Counted from the first letter of the stretch, positions 1-12,526 are shown. The stretch is 64,000 bases of DNA from CAVSWT01 sp963777515 (GCA_963777515.1 CAVZQU010000016.1:29870-93869), one strand, 5' to 3'. Made by a program: numbers and translations. Notes: a model not told the origin generated them from the letters alone.

Positions 1-3000
1 GATGCTGACCTTGGTGATTATTCAATCCAGATATCTCAAAGTAATAGAACTTATTACGGTTCTTTCAGTGTTGAAGAATATAAAAAGCCGGAATACCTTG
101 TAAGTGTTAAAACAGAAAAGAACCAGTATGCAGCTGGTGATAAACTGACCGGGAAGGTTTCGGCTAATTATTATTTCGGATCACCTGTAACAACTGGAAC
201 CGTAAATGTTAGAATTTACAAGCAGGCTTACTGGAGGCCTTGGTGGTATTGGTCGGATTATTCATGGTTCTACAGGTCATTCTATAAAGGATACAATTGG
301 GGCTATGGAAACCAGCAGCAGATTTATCAAACCGACGGAAAGTTAAATAGTAAAGGAGAATTTGAATTCGATTATGCTATTGAAGACAAAATGGATGGCG
401 ATTTTACCTACACAATAACTGCTGAAGTTACTGATAATTCTAGAAGGGCTATTTCCGGTTCGGCACAAACTTATATTACACGCGGCAGTTTTACAATTTC
501 AACTTCCCCGGAAAAATATTTTTATGAGAAAGGAAATAAAGTAAAATTAAGAGTTAATGCTTCCGACTTTTCAGATAAACCGGTTAAAACTCCATTTGAA
601 ATAGAAATAAAATATCCCGATACAAAGAATGGAAGAGATTATTATAACCATGGAAAAACTGAAACAATCCATGGCTTAACTGATAAATTTGGAAAGGCTG
701 TAGTGGAATTCATCCCGGAGTATTCTTATTCAGGATATTTTAATTATAAAGTTACTGCAATTGATGAAAAAGGAAGAAAAATTAACGCAAACGGTTCTTT
801 CTTTGTTGGTGATAAAGAACGTTATTATTACTGGAGAAACAGCAGCGGTTTGGAAATTGTAACCGATAAAGATTCTTATGAAAAAGGGGATACAATGACT
901 GCTTACATTTTCGGGCCGAAAGAAAAAACAGATATTCTTTTAACTTACGAAACAGATGTCATTCTAAAGTATAAAAAGTATAAAGTTGGCAGCAGCGGAG
1001 TTGAAATAAAAGAAATTCTAACCGATAAATTTTCTCCGAGCTTCAATATTACTATTAATTATGTAAATGATAGGCAATTTTATTCTACAAATAAATTAAT
1101 TGGAGTTTTAGCAAAGGATAAGTTTTTAAATATTTCACTTACTCCAGATAAAAAGGAATACAAACCGGGGGAGAATGCGAACTACAACATTTTTGTAAAA
1201 GATTTTAAAGGTAATCCTGTTCCAAATACAGAACTTTCCTTAGGAATAATTGATGAAAGCATTTATGCCATTAAAGATGAAAGTGTTAAAGATATAACAA
1301 ATTTCTTTTATTCACCGAATTACTCTTACATCCCGACTTATAACTCAATGAATCAAAACAGTTACAGCGCAACAAGCCGTTATGCTACTTTCATTGATAG
1401 AAATTATTTCTCAAATGAAGAGGGAGATAAAAAGGGTAACGGCAATTTGTATGGTAAAGTGAAGTTTAAAAACGGCAATACAAACTTCATAGATTTTTAT
1501 ATAATCTTAAATAAAGATAATAGATTTTACAAAACTACTGTAGATGAAAATGGTAATTATGAATTTAAAAAAATTGCCAAAGGCAAATACGATATACTCG
1601 TTCAATATGATCAGTCTGATTTATTTTTTGTTGAAAGCGTTAATGTTGGAGAAAACACGAAACATAATATAGAAATAGATAGAACAATAAATCAATTAAA
1701 ACAAGAAGAGGGGGATTTACCAGGCGGTGTTGCTGATGAAGTTTCATTAAGTACAGGGAGAAGTAATTTTGCTGCCGCTAAAGTTGTCTCCGAATCTATG
1801 TTGCCAATGCCAGGTTTGGCTTTAGAAAAAGATAAAAAAGGCGATTATCAAAAAGCAGAACTTCGTTCCAATTTTGTTGATGCATTAAATCTGGAAAGCA
1901 AACATTATAACTGATGTAAATGGAAAAGCGGTTGTCAATTTCAAAATGCCGGATAATCTAACTACTTGGAGAGCAACAGCAAGAGGAATAACAAAAAATT
2001 CTGATGTTGGGCAACAAGTTGATAAAGTTATAACACGGAAAAATCTATTGGTAAGAATGGAAACCCCTCGCTTTTTTAGAGAAGGCGATGAACTTGTTAT
2101 CTCAACAATAGTCCATAATTATTTAAGTGAAGATAAAACCACAAAAGTTTCTTTTAATATTGAAAATTTGAAATTAGTTTCATCCGAAATTAATACTTCA
2201 GGGTTATAATGGAAGATCGGAACAAATTTCCGATTCAACTTATGAATTAACAATTAAAAAAGATTCTGAAGTTAGAATTGATTGGCGTGTAAAAGTTAAT
2301 GTCCCGGCAGGAGAAGCTAAACTTAAAGCAGAAGCTTTAACCAATGAAGAATCTGATGCAATGGAATTGAAAGTTCCAATTCTTCCAAAAGGATTTAAAA
2401 TAATTAACGGACTTGCAACAGATTTTTCTGATGAGAATAAAACTGAAACTTTGAGTTTCGATATTCCAAATGATGTTGATTTGAGAACAGCTAATTTTTC
2501 TTTTTCCGTTAACCCTTCGCTCGCCGGAACAATATTAAAAGCTCTTGATGATTTGGTCGGTTATCCTTACGGCTGTGTTGAGCAAACTATGAGCCGTTTT
2601 CTTCCTACTATTATTGTTGCAAATACATTTAGACAAATCGATGCACCTTTAAAAGCCAAAACAATTGAAGAGCTCCCGGATATGGCAGAAAAAGGATTGA
2701 AGCGACTTTACAACTTCCAGCATTCCGATGGCGGATGGGGCTGGTGGGAAAATGACAAAACTCATCCCTATATGACGGCTTATGTTATTTACGGAATGTC
2801 TCTTGCGAAACAAGCCGATTTTGAAATTGATGAAAATGTTTATCAAAAAGGAATAAATAGCCTTCGAAATCAAATTCAAAATTTTAAAGGCGAAGGAAAT
2901 AACGTTGATAATACAACTCTTTCTTTTATGATTTACTCTTTATCAACCGCAGAAAGAATTAATGGCAATGATAAAGAATTTTTGAATGATATGATTTCTG

Positions 3001-4082
3001 TTCTTTTGAAGAAAGACTTGAATCCATATTCACTTTCATTATTAATAATAAGCCTGGACAATTTAAATAATCATTCTCTTGCAATTAAGGAAGCAGAACA
3101 ATTAATAAAGATGGCCGAAGTAGAAAATAATTTTGCGCATTGGGGAGGAAAGCAATGGCATTATAACTGGCAGGATGATAAAGTCCAGGGAACTGCTTTT
3201 GCATTAAAAGCTTTATTAAAAACAAAACCAAATGATGAATTAATTTCAAAAGCAGTAAGATTTTTATTAATGCAGAAACATGGGTTCTCATGGCGCTCAA
3301 CTCAGGAAACAGCAACGGTAGTTTTTGCTTTAACAGACTATTTAAAATCAACAAACGAATTAAATCCAAATTACTCTGTTGAGGTTTTCGTTAATGATAA
3401 AAAAGCATTTGAAAAATCTTTTACTAAAGATGATGTTTTTTCTAATTCTTCAACTATAAAATTAAGCGGATTGAATGATAAGATTTTGAAGAATGGTAAT
3501 AATAAAATTAAAATCATAAAGAATGGAGCAGGCAGATTGTATTTCTCCGGCTTAAATGAATACTTCACTCAAGACGAAAAACAATTATCCAGCCAAAATG
3601 GATTTAAAATAAGAAGAGAATACTATATTCTTAAACCTGAAGAGAGCAGCGGTAGAATTCTTTACTTGAAACAAAAGTTTAACGGAGAAGTAACTTCCGG
3701 ACAAGATATTTTTGTTAAAACATTTGTCGAATCAGCCGGCGGTGATTATCAATATTTCATGCTGGAAGATATGCTTCCCTCTGGTTTCGAAATAGTGAAA
3801 GATATTGATAAATATGAAATTGAAGGAGAGAATAATTACAAATTTTATGGTGATTACTATTACCGTCCTTGGCGATGGTTTTATGCTGATCGAGAATACC
3901 GTGATGAAAAAGTTTCCTTCTTCGTTACAAATGCAAATAACAATATGGAATTCTCATACATAATGAAAGCGCAAATTCCGGGTAAGTATACTGTAATGCC
4001 TGCACAAGGCAGCTTAATGTATTATCCAGAAATTAACGGCAACAGTAAAATGATTGATGTTATCGTGAATGATGTTAAATAA
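1..4082 (+). CDS. alpha-2-macroglobulin family protein, 5'-truncated by window, two frameshifts
   Basis: Bacterial alpha-2-macroglobulins are large envelope proteins thought to trap proteases through an internal thioester. The frame is already open at base 1, so the N-terminus lies outside the window. Repeated macroglobulin-type beta domains are followed by a short carboxypeptidase-regulatory-like segment (about 1430-1680) and a low-complexity stretch. The thioester motif CVEQ sits at 2574-2585, followed by the alpha-helical thioester-domain repeats (FQHSDGGWGWWENDKTHPY). The frame shifts by one base near 1888 and again near 2203. Across both breaks the protein reads on sensibly (ALYWKANIITDVNGKAVV; then NTSGYNGRSEQISDS), so these look like single-base insertions. 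The gene converges on the symporter with a terminator between. Family assignment is firm; whether it is intact in the cell is unproven. Confidence 0.9.
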
Positions 4083-4162
4083 AATAAATGAAGGATCATT
4101 TTCTTGTATCAAAAAGATGATTCTAATAAAATAAAAATAGCGCTTATATATTTTTTAAAGCA

Positions 4163-4196
4163 AAGCCTCCATAGTAACTATTGGAGGTTTTAGCTT
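4163..4196. terminator. intrinsic terminator between convergent genes
   Basis: A hairpin with left arm AAAGCCTCCATAG, a short loop, and right arm CTAT(T)GGAGGTTTT lies downstream of the macroglobulin stop. It is flanked by A-rich and T-rich runs on both sides, so it could end transcription from either direction. It sits between the 3' ends of the macroglobulin (+) and the symporter (-). Confidence 0.75.
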
Positions 4197-4264
4197 TTAT
4201 TATATTGATATAAAATTATTAGATGCTGATTTTTGATTTGATAAATCTGCCTGTCGGCAAATTT

Positions 4265-5718
4265 CTAAGAAGTATTTTTTTCTTTATTAGATAAAGCATT
4301 AAGAAATCCCCCAACAGCTAAAGTTGCAAGTACACCTACAATTGTAAACCAAGTCCATGCAACTAATTTAAGCGAGATTACTGTAATCATAATAAATATT
4401 CCGCCAACAAATCCGGCGAGGGCATCTTCCTGCCTTGCCTTCTTCATTAAAATTCCGAGTAAGAAATGTTCCAAGCAATCCACCGTAAGTAAATGAAGCA
4501 ATGCTTAATGCAAGTTCTACTACCGCTCTTGATGAATTCATGAAAAAGATTGCGGAAACAACTAACAATGCTGCCCACATTATTGTAAACATCCTGGAAA
4601 TTTTTAATTGCTTTGCATCATCATTTCCTTTACCAAAGAAAGGATTATAAAGGTCCATCATTGTTGAAGAAGAAAGAGAACTCATTGAGCCGGCAAGAGT
4701 TGACATTGCCGCAGCAAACAATCCAGCTATTATTAAACCAGTAATTCCAGGTGGAAGAACTTTAATGATAAACATTGGAAATATCTCATCAGACTTAACA
4801 TCAATCTTTCCATAATAAGCAAATAACATTACACCTAAAACCAAAAATATTGCAAACTGAATTATTACAATTATTCCGCTTCCAATAATTGCTTTCTGAC
4901 TGTCTTTCAAAGTCTTAGTGGTTAATAATCTTTGCACAATTAATTGATCCGTACCGTGAGAAGCCATAGATAAAAATGCTCCGCCAAGAACTCCACCGAT
5001 TAAAGTATAAGGCTGGCTGAAGAATCCTGAAATACCTCCTTCAAATCCCCAATTGAATATTTGAAATTTATTTGAACTTGATGCCGCAGTTACAACAGTG
5101 GTCCATCCATCCGGGAGAAGTTTCAAAAGAAAAAAGATTGCTATTATAGCTCCGCCAAGATAAATGAACATTAAAATAACATCCACCCAAATTACTCCTT
5201 TTACTCCGCCTGTATAAGTATAAACAAGTGTAAGTATAGCAATGATAATTATTGCCGTCGGATAATTAATATTTAGCATCAATTTTAACGGGATTGCTGT
5301 AGCAAACAATCTAACTCCATCTGCAGCTGTTCTGGTAAATAAAAATATGATAGAAGCAAATGACCTTGTTTTTCCCCCAAATCTATTTTCAAGAAATGAG
5401 TATGCAGTTTTTAAATCTCCTTTACTGTAAGCTGGAAGAAAAACGGTAGCAACAATAATTCTTCCAACTAAATAACCGAATGTTACTTGAAGAAAATTTA
5501 AATTAGTTAAGATATGCTAATCCGGGAATCGAAATGAATGTAAGTGTACTTGTTTCTGCTGCAACAATTGAAAAGCAAACAGCCCACCAGGGAACATTTT
5601 TGGAGCCAAGGAAATAATCTTTAACTGATTTTTGTTTGCCGCCTGAAAAAATTCCAACGGCAGCAGTACCAATAAGGAAAGCAATGATTATAATATAATC
5701 GAGGCTTCTTCCTTCCAA
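4265..5718 (-). CDS. sodium:solute symporter (SSS family), two frameshifts
   Basis: Inner-membrane Na+-coupled transporter of the SSS/SLC5 type; the substrate cannot be told from sequence. The reconstructed protein is about 484 residues with some 13 hydrophobic segments, normal for the family. The N-terminus (MEGRSLDYIIIIAFLIGTAA) leads into the first helices. The frame breaks near 5510, just after GLAYL, and the alternate frame continues TNLNFLQVTFGYLVGRIIVA. A second break near 4450 separates GGLLGTFL from LGILMKKARQEDALAGFVGG. Both are one-base changes. The start lies 4 bases after the STAS gene stop, so the two are probably co-transcribed. Confidence 0.85.
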
Positions 5719-5722
5719 TAAT

Positions 5723-6076
5723 TTAAACCTTTTTGCCTTTTAAATCATCAAAAGCTTCCTGAACAGATTCAAATACAGGGAGGACACGGTCGATTTGTGT
5801 TATACGGATTAACGAATGAACCTTCGCCGAAGGCGCTGCTATTCTTATACTGCCCCCGAGCGTATTTATTAATCGATTAGCAACAAGAATTGCACTTAAG
5901 CCGGAACTATCACATGATTCAACTTGACTTAAATCTATAATAAGTTTTGAGACTTCCTGAATTTTTAAAAGCATAGTAAATTCGCCTTTAACAAGTCCAG
6001 AAATGCTGGTATCAAGCCTTTTTTCATTTAGCTTGAAAATAGTAACATCATCTATTTTCTTTGTTTCAAAGTTCAT
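5723..6076 (-). CDS. STAS-domain protein (anti-sigma factor antagonist type)
   Basis: 117-residue single STAS domain of the SpoIIAA/RsbV type. Members bind an anti-sigma kinase and are switched by phosphorylation of a serine in a DSSGL motif. That motif is present here (SQVESCDSSGLSAILVANRL, about residues 57-76). No cognate anti-sigma kinase or PP2C phosphatase is next to it, so the partner must be elsewhere. It lies between a DUF6913/GT9-like gene and the symporter on the same strand. Confidence 0.88.
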   Translation of the reverse strand: MNFETKKIDDVTIFKLNEKRLDTSISGLVKGEFTMLLKIQEVSKLIIDLSQVESCDSSGLSAILVANRLINTLGGSIRIAAPSAKVHSLIRITQIDRVLPVFESVQEAFDDLKGKKV

Positions 6077-6138
6077 TTAATTTTGCTTAAGAAATATTTA
6101 TTAAAAATTCGAACTTAAACTTGCAATTAAATTAACTA

Positions 6139-6672
6139 TCAGTCAAACATTAATAAGAAATTTAAGAAGTTTTTATAAGAAATTTCTGCATTACTAGCAT
6201 TATCAACTAATTGTACATTATAAAATCTATCTGCATTCTGTTTAGAAAAACCAACACGTATAGGAACATCAATTAAGCTGGCAACATAGCTGTAAAAAGT
6301 ATTTTGTTCACGGTTTAAATCTAAAACTACTTGGAAGTTATAATCAGATAATTTAGAGACCAATTTTTTGCTTGGGAGATTAATACTGTTAACATCACTC
6401 ACTCCATGATCAATTACCTGCGGACGGAACTTTAAGGGAATTAAACTAACTTTAAAATCGTAGGTAAATATTGTTGCTTTCTTTTTAGCTTCGGAAAGTC
6501 CTTCCAGCACTTTTAGGGAATGGTGAAAATCGGATTCATTTTTAGGCATAAGTACCAGGAATGCAAATGATTTTCGGAAAAAGCCTTCAAATGATCTTGG
6601 GCTGTACCTTCGATCTTTAAGCTGCCACTGAACTACAGCGTTTGATATTTTTTGTTTTATTGTATTGATCAT
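6139..6672 (-). CDS. DUF6913/glycosyltransferase-9-like protein of unknown function
   Basis: 177 residues, no signal peptide. The order of a short strand-like segment (KSFAFLVLMPKN), a central QVVLDLNREQNTFYSYVASL segment and RVGFSKQNADRFYNVQLVD resembles DUF6913 proteins of Bacteroidota. It also recalls a shrunken heptosyltransferase (GT9) fold, but it is too short for an active GT9 enzyme. Its ATG overlaps the ligA stop as ATGA (6669-6672), indicating translational coupling. The function is unknown and the family call is by eye. Confidence 0.55.
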   Translation of the reverse strand: MINTIKQKISNAVVQWQLKDRRYSPRSFEGFFRKSFAFLVLMPKNESDFHHSLKVLEGLSEAKKKATIFTYDFKVSLIPLKFRPQVIDHGVSDVNSINLPSKKLVSKLSDYNFQVVLDLNREQNTFYSYVASLIDVPIRVGFSKQNADRFYNVQLVDNASNAEISYKNFLNFLLMFD

Positions 6673-8714
6673 TTTTCGGCTTTATTTAAAAGACTTAAAA
6701 ATTCATCTTCATTAATAATACTTACATTAAGAGATTTAGCCTTTTCTAATTTGGATCCGGCGTTTTCACCTGCAAGCACATAGTTAGTGTTTTTACTAAC
6801 ACTTGAAGTAACTTTGCCGCCGAAGCCAACAATTTTATCGGAAGCTTCTTCTCGCGTAAACTTAGAAAGAGTTCCTGTTAAAACAAAAGTTTTTCCTGAA
6901 AAAGCAGTATCCTGTTTTTCTTCTTGTGAGATTGAACTCTTATTGCCTTTGAAAAATTGAGCCCATGTTTTTTTAATCTCTCAATTATTTTTTTATTGGT
7001 ATCCTTTTCAAAAAAGTTAATTATACTTTTAGCTATGCTCGGCCCGATTTCATGAATTGAAGTAATTCTTTCTTCAGTAGCATTCATCATTTCATCAATC
7101 GAAGAAAAATCCGCTGTCAATTTATTTGCTGCACCGGAACCAACATATCTTATTCCTAAAGCAAACAATACTTTTGCAAATGGTTTTGATTTACTTTCTT
7201 CAATTGAAGAAAGAAGATTATCAACGCTTTTCTCACCAAGTCTTTCAATTGCAATTAGCTCATCTCTTTTATTTTTTAAATCATAGATATCGTCATAAGT
7301 AGTTAAAAATTTACTGTCGACAAAGAGATTAATTAATGCTTCTCCTAAACCCTCAATATCCATAGCGCCTCTTGCAGCAAAGTGGGCGAGCCTACCTTTA
7401 ATTTGTGCAGGGCATTGAGTGTTCTCGCAGTAATACGCTACTTCTCCTTCCGGTTTGAACAGTTTGGTTCCGCAAACGGGACACTTTTCAGGCGGTTTTA
7501 TTTTTCTGCTGTTTTTATTTCTTTCATTCAGAACAACAGAAACTACTTTTGGAATTACATCTCCGCCTTTTTCTATTACAACTTTATCTCCTTCTCTTAT
7601 ATCCTTACGCATAATTTCATCGTAGTTATGAAGCGTTGCGCGGCTGATGGTTGAACCAGAAAGAAAAACTGGCTCAAACTCTGCTACGGGTGTAAGTGTC
7701 CCGGTTCTTCCAACCTGCCAGTTAATTTTATTTACTTTTGTGAAAGCTTGTTTTGCTTTAAATTTAAATGCCACCGCCCATCGAGGAGATTTAGCTATGT
7801 TTCCCAAAATATTTTGTTGTCGGATAGAATTAACTTTAATTACTGCGCCATCGATTTCATATTCAAGCTTTTCTCTTTTTTCTTCCATCTTATGGCAAAC
7901 CTCAAGTGCCTCTTTTATATTCTTACATAGCTTTGTTTCAGGATTTACTTTGAAACCAAGCTTTTTGAGTATCTGTAAATTATCCAACTGAGATTCCAGT
8001 TCCTGGTCAGGGCTCACAAGAGTGTAAACAAAAATATTGAGCGGACGCTTTGCAACAATTTTGGGGTCTTGCATTTTCAAAGTTCCGGCAGAAGAGTTAC
8101 GCGGATTTGCAAAAAGCTTTTCCCCTTTTTCTTCACGTTCTTTATTCAACTTTAGAAAGTCATCAACATTCATAAAGATTTCGCCGCGAACTTCGATATC
8201 TTTTAAGTCATATTTGAAATCTTTATAATTCTTAAGCTTTAAAGGAACAGCGCGAATTGTTTTAACATTCGTCGTAATTTCTTCACCAATGAATCCATCT
8301 CCACGTGTTGCGGCAGTTTGCAAAGAACCATCCACATAATGAAGGCTTACTGAAGCACCGTCAATTTTTAATTCGACTGTATATTCAATTTTTTCATTTT
8401 CCGGCAATCCTTCTCTAACTCTTCTATCAAAATCAAAAAGCTCGTCTTCATTATAGGTATTTGCAAGGCTAAGCATCGGGATTTTATGAGTAACCGCATT
8501 TAAATTCCTTGGTAAGATCTTTTCCAACCCTTTGAGTAGGAGAATCAGGAGTAATAAGTTCGGGATTTTCAGTTTCAAGTTTTTCAAGCTCTTTAACCAA
8601 ATCATCGTATTCCTTATCACTTACAGTTGGTTCAGCTAATACGAAATAATTATAGTCATGTTCGTTTATCTGATGTCGCAGCTTTTCTATTCTTTTTTTA
8701 ACATTTGACGGCAT
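6669..8714 (-). CDS. ligA: NAD-dependent DNA ligase LigA, two frameshifts
   Basis: Seals nicks in DNA using NAD+ and is normally essential. Reconstructed length is about 681 residues, standard for LigA. It shows the N-terminal Ia domain (8714 down to about 8500), the adenylation domain with the catalytic lysine in ELKIDGA, and an OB fold. A Cys4 zinc finger (CPVCGTK...YYCENTQCP), helix-hairpin-helix repeats and a C-terminal BRCT domain (FVLTGTLSKFTREEASDKIV) follow. The frame breaks near 8500 (one extra A in TTTAAAT) and near 6948 (one base lost next to a T run). Since LigA is essential, these are more likely sequence errors than mutations. It starts 1 base after the rodZ stop. Confidence 0.93.
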
Positions 8715-8715
8715 A

Positions 8716-9654
8716 TTAATTACTACCCATGTATTCAGATCTTGTTAAATATTGTAATCCGTTTTTATCAATTAAAACATAGGAGACTTCCGTCCTTGGA
8801 CTAAATTTTAAAGGCTTCTTATTTATTTGAAGCTCTATAGCCTTAGCCCTGCCGAAAGCAATTTTATAATTTACTCCGGCTCTAATATTTTTTTGCGATT
8901 GAGGAAATAAAATAAATTCTTCTTCAAGTGTATCATCAATTACAATTCTTACCCATGAAGTATCTGAAGCTTTTATGTTAAGCAATAAACTATCTGCAGA
9001 AAGAATTGTATTTTTAGTATTACTAATAATTGAATCCGTTTTGATAGTTTCTAAAGGACGGGGTTTTACTTCAACATATCTTTGCTTATTTGGATTATCA
9101 TTCTGAACTTCTTCTTTAGCAGGTTTATCATTTACAATTATTTCAGCAGACTTATTGAAAAATATCAAATAAGCAAGAGCGGCTAGTATTAGAATTGACA
9201 CACCAAGAAGGATTGCCATTACTTTATTTTTAGAACTACTATTAGATTTTGTTGTAAGCTGTTCAACTTCAGAAGTGCTATCAAATGAAGTTGTTGCCGG
9301 TATTGGTGGTGATTTTTCAATTGGAGGCTGTTCAACAGCAGGTTTCGGTTCAGGTTCATTATTTTCAACCGGAGGTTCCGATATATTTTTATTCTCTTCT
9401 GCTTCTTCAGAATATATCTCCCCTTGCCTTGCAGCGTTATACTTTTTTAACATGATAACCGGATCAAGGCCAACAATCTTAGCGTAATCTTTTACAAAAG
9501 CTTTAACATAAAGCTCCGGAAGGAATGAAAAATCTCCAATCTCCATCGCCTCTAAAAATTTTATATCAATACGGGATTTAGCAGCAACTTGCTGAATTGT
9601 CAATCCGTTTTTTTCTCTCGCTGCTTTTAACTCTTCTGCAAATTTATCAAACAT
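8716..9654 (-). CDS. rodZ: RodZ-like helix-turn-helix membrane protein
   Basis: 312 residues. The N-terminal Xre-like HTH (about 8-70, KNGLTIQQVAAKSRIDIKFL) is followed by a Pro/Glu-rich linker. One membrane helix lies near 146-168 (VMAILLGVSILILAALAYLI), then a periplasmic DUF4115-type beta domain (ASDTSWVRIVIDDTLEEEFI). This is the RodZ layout; RodZ links MreB filaments to the cell-wall elongation machinery. It is tightly followed by ligA on the same strand. Confidence 0.85.
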   Translation of the reverse strand: MFDKFAEELKAAREKNGLTIQQVAAKSRIDIKFLEAMEIGDFSFLPELYVKAFVKDYAKIVGLDPVIMLKKYNAARQGEIYSEEAEENKNISEPPVENNEPEPKPAVEQPPIEKSPPIPATTSFDSTSEVEQLTTKSNSSSKNKVMAILLGVSILILAALAYLIFFNKSAEIIVNDKPAKEEVQNDNPNKQRYVEVKPRPLETIKTDSIISNTKNTILSADSLLLNIKASDTSWVRIVIDDTLEEEFILFPQSQKNIRAGVNYKIAFGRAKAIELQINKKPLKFSPRTEVSYVLIDKNGLQYLTRSEYMGSN

Positions 9655-9754
9655 AATTCAGTGTTTTATTTTTGAATAAATTTATAAAATTATTAAAAAG
9701 TCAAAAACCCTACCAGTTCACCATATAGATTGGCGTCAAAATTTAAAAAAATAA

Positions 9755-11142
9755 TTATTCGATTCTAATCAGCTTTGCTGCAAAAGCTCCATCCATTTGA
9801 TGAACATGCTGTAAAGTTTGAATGCATCCGTTTTCATCAACTATTTCTTTTGGAAATTCTTCAGCAGCATTTTTTAAAATGAAATGCGGGTTATCGTTTA
9901 AAAACTTTTTAACAATTTCAAAATTTTCCTCGGGTTCTATTGAGCAAGTGCTGTAAACCACCACACCATCTTTTTTTACTAGACTAGAAGCTTTAACAAG
10001 TAAGTTATATTGAAGATCATTCATTCTTCTAATATCAAGCATATCTTTTTTCCATTTTATGTCTGGCTTTTTTGAGAGAGTCCCTGTGCCTGAACAAGGC
10101 ACATCTGCCAACACTCTATCATAGCTTGCCGGACGAAAGTTCGGATGATCTGGTGATAGTTCCAAAGCATCGGCGGTAAATGTTTTAATAGATTTAAATC
10201 CTAATCTTTTAACATTCTTTTCAAAAAGTTTCTGACGGCTTTCATATTTGTCAACTGAAAATATCAAACCTTCATCATGCATAAGTCCTGCCAAATAAAT
10301 AGATTTGCCTCCGGGAGCAGCACATAAATCCAAAACTTTGTGGCCTGGCTGAGCCTTCAAATATCTACAAGCTAAACCGGCGCTTTCATCCTGGATATTA
10401 AAATAACCCTGACCGTAATATTCCCATGCAGTGATGTTAGTCAAATTTTGAAGCTTAAAAAATTCAGGCAAGTATTTTCCCTGAGAATATTTTAAGTTAA
10501 CTGAATTTAGTAATTTTTTGAATTCTTCAGGATTGGTTTTTAAAGTATTAATCTTTAAAGTTAAATATGGTTTTTCGTTATTTGCATTTAATAATTTTTC
10601 TGTTTCCTCTCTTCCAAATCTTGTAAGATATCTTTTCACCATCCAAGAAGGATGCGAATAGTAAGCAGTAATAAATCCAACTATATCCTCATCAGGATCG
10701 GGATAACGGATAGCATTTTTGCTTCGGATAATATTTCTAAGAATAGCATTTGTTAAGTCGGCTGGTTTTTGCCCTTGAAGTTTTTTAACAAATTCAACTG
10801 CTTCATTAACAGAAGCATGATCAGGGACTCTATCTAAAAATAAAATTTGGTAAAGTGCAACTCTTAAACCATTCTTTAAATTCGGGATAGCTTTTCCAAA
10901 CTGCCCTTTATAAAATCCATTCAAACCCAATCAAGCCTTCCCATCCATCTAATTACTCCATGCACTATTTCGTAAAGCAAAGCTTTATCCGCTCCGCTTA
11001 ACTCATGGTTTCTCATTTCATTATCTAATAGCTTTTCCAGGTAAGCATCGGATCTTTCAACTCTATTCAAGATTTTAACAGCTAAACCTCTAACCCCTTC
11101 ATATAAATCTCTTACTTTATGCTCATCAAATTGAGTGGACAT
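9755..11142 (-). CDS. rsmB: 16S rRNA m5C967 methyltransferase RsmB, one frameshift
   Basis: SAM-dependent rRNA (cytosine-5) methyltransferase. The N-terminal NusB-like domain (11142 to about 10750) precedes the catalytic domain. SAM motif I reads VLDLCAAPGGKS, and the two RsmB cysteines are in DVPCSGTG and VVYSTCSIEPEEN. The N-terminal 73 residues are in a different frame. At about 10925 a T is missing from a T run, and the restored protein reads RLDWVLNGFYKGQF, about 462 residues. Its ATG overlaps the upstream glmU-like stop (TAATG), indicating coupled translation. Confidence 0.92.
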
Positions 11143-12411
11143 TAATACGGATAACCTCTCTTTCGCCTTTCCTTTTTGGTTAAATCGAAAATTTTTCTAA
11201 ACAGCTTTTCTTCTGCATCTGACATTTCTTTGCTTCTTCTTGCCATAACTCTTTTGCCGGTTTCTATACTTTTATCAATATCGTAAGTTGTTACAGCATC
11301 ACTTCCTCCCCATGAAAATGAGGGAATATATTTAGGATGGAAACCCTGCGCCAAAAATATTACATGATACTCCTACAATAGTACCGGTATTAAACATTGT
11401 GTTGATCGCGGTCTTAGTATGATCGCCCATAATAACACCAAGAAATTGAGAACCGCTGTCAACAATTTCTCCATTCACATAAACTTTAACATGGCCGTAA
11501 TTATTTTTTAAATCACTGCAATTTGTATCAGCACCTATATTAACCCAACTGCCGAGATATGCATGGCCTAAAAATCCGCTGTGCTGCTTGTTTGAATAAG
11601 GAAGAAAAATTGTATCTTCAATTTCTCCACCAACCTTACAAATCTGGCCAATACTTACATTCTCATATATCCGTGCACAACTTTTTACTTGAGTTCCTTC
11701 ACCGATATAAACTGCTCCTTCAATAACAGAATTTGAAAATATTTTTGCTTTCTTATCAATATAAACCGGGCCGGCAGAACCATCGATTACAGCCCCTGGT
11801 TTTACAACTGCTTCTTCATCAATAAATATATTATCTTTTTCAACAAGGTTAACTCCGTCATAAACATTTCCAAGAATATTATTTTTATTGTTAATTTTTT
11901 TTGAAATCATTAATTGTTCATAATCGCTAATCAGTTCAGTAGCATTATAATGAGTAATATTCCATATATAATCAATGCTTTTAATATCAACCTGTTCTCT
12001 TGAAAGCCCATCGAAATTTGACTCGCTTAAAAGGTCGTTTAAGTTTGATTGAATCTCTTTGAACTTTTTGCCTGATACTCTCGCCGCAATTATGGTTTCA
12101 TTATTTACATATAGAGTATCTTTACCGGTTAAAGGAATAATTTTAGCCATGTTTGGTGGAGCCAAAATTCTTCCGTTTACAAAAAGGCATTTTTCATCAT
12201 TCACAACATTAATATCATGCCCTGGGTTTTTATTTTGAACAAAATGTTCTAAGTATGGCCTGCAGTGTAATGAGTATTTTACGTCAGGATAAGCCCTGAG
12301 AATTTTTTTCCTCAAACTATTAATCCCGCAAACAAGGTCATAAGTTGGCCTCGAATAAATTAATGGTTCAAGCCTGTCGTGGTAAATATCCTCAAAAATG
12401 CAAAGCTGCAT
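11142..12411 (-). CDS. GlmU-like sugar nucleotidyltransferase/acyltransferase, one frameshift
   Basis: Resembles the alternative bacterial GlmU family of Bacteroidota (TIGR03991 type), proposed to make UDP-GlcNAc. The N-terminal uridylyltransferase-like domain begins LCIFEDIYHDRLEPLIYSRP. The C-terminal half is a left-handed beta-helix with hexapeptide repeats (VYIGEGTQVKSCARIYENVS). Near 11342 an extra C shifts the frame; the restored C-terminus reads GAGFHPKYIPSFSWGG and ends in a basic tail (KKERRKRGYPY). Reconstructed length is about 423 residues. It leads the rsmB-rodZ-ligA gene run. Confidence 0.83.
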
Positions 12412-12526
12412 AGATGTGAATTCCTTTAAAATTTGGATTTTAATTTAATATTTTTTGAGGTAAGAAACTTGAACCAATTGTGATTTCTTTTGTTTAATCG
12501 CTTTCGTATTCATCTTTTAATTTAAA

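Noticed and set aside
7382..7991. Plus-strand open frames inside ligA
   Set aside because: Shadows of the ligA coding sequence; the proteins look like no family and have no ribosome sites.
11142..11354. Separate 70-residue gene between rsmB and the GlmU-like gene
   Set aside because: It continues the GlmU-like protein in the next frame after one extra C, so it is that protein's C-terminus.
12449..12514. 22-codon frame between the GlmU-like and TolC genes
   Set aside because: Very short, with no clear ribosome site or family resemblance.
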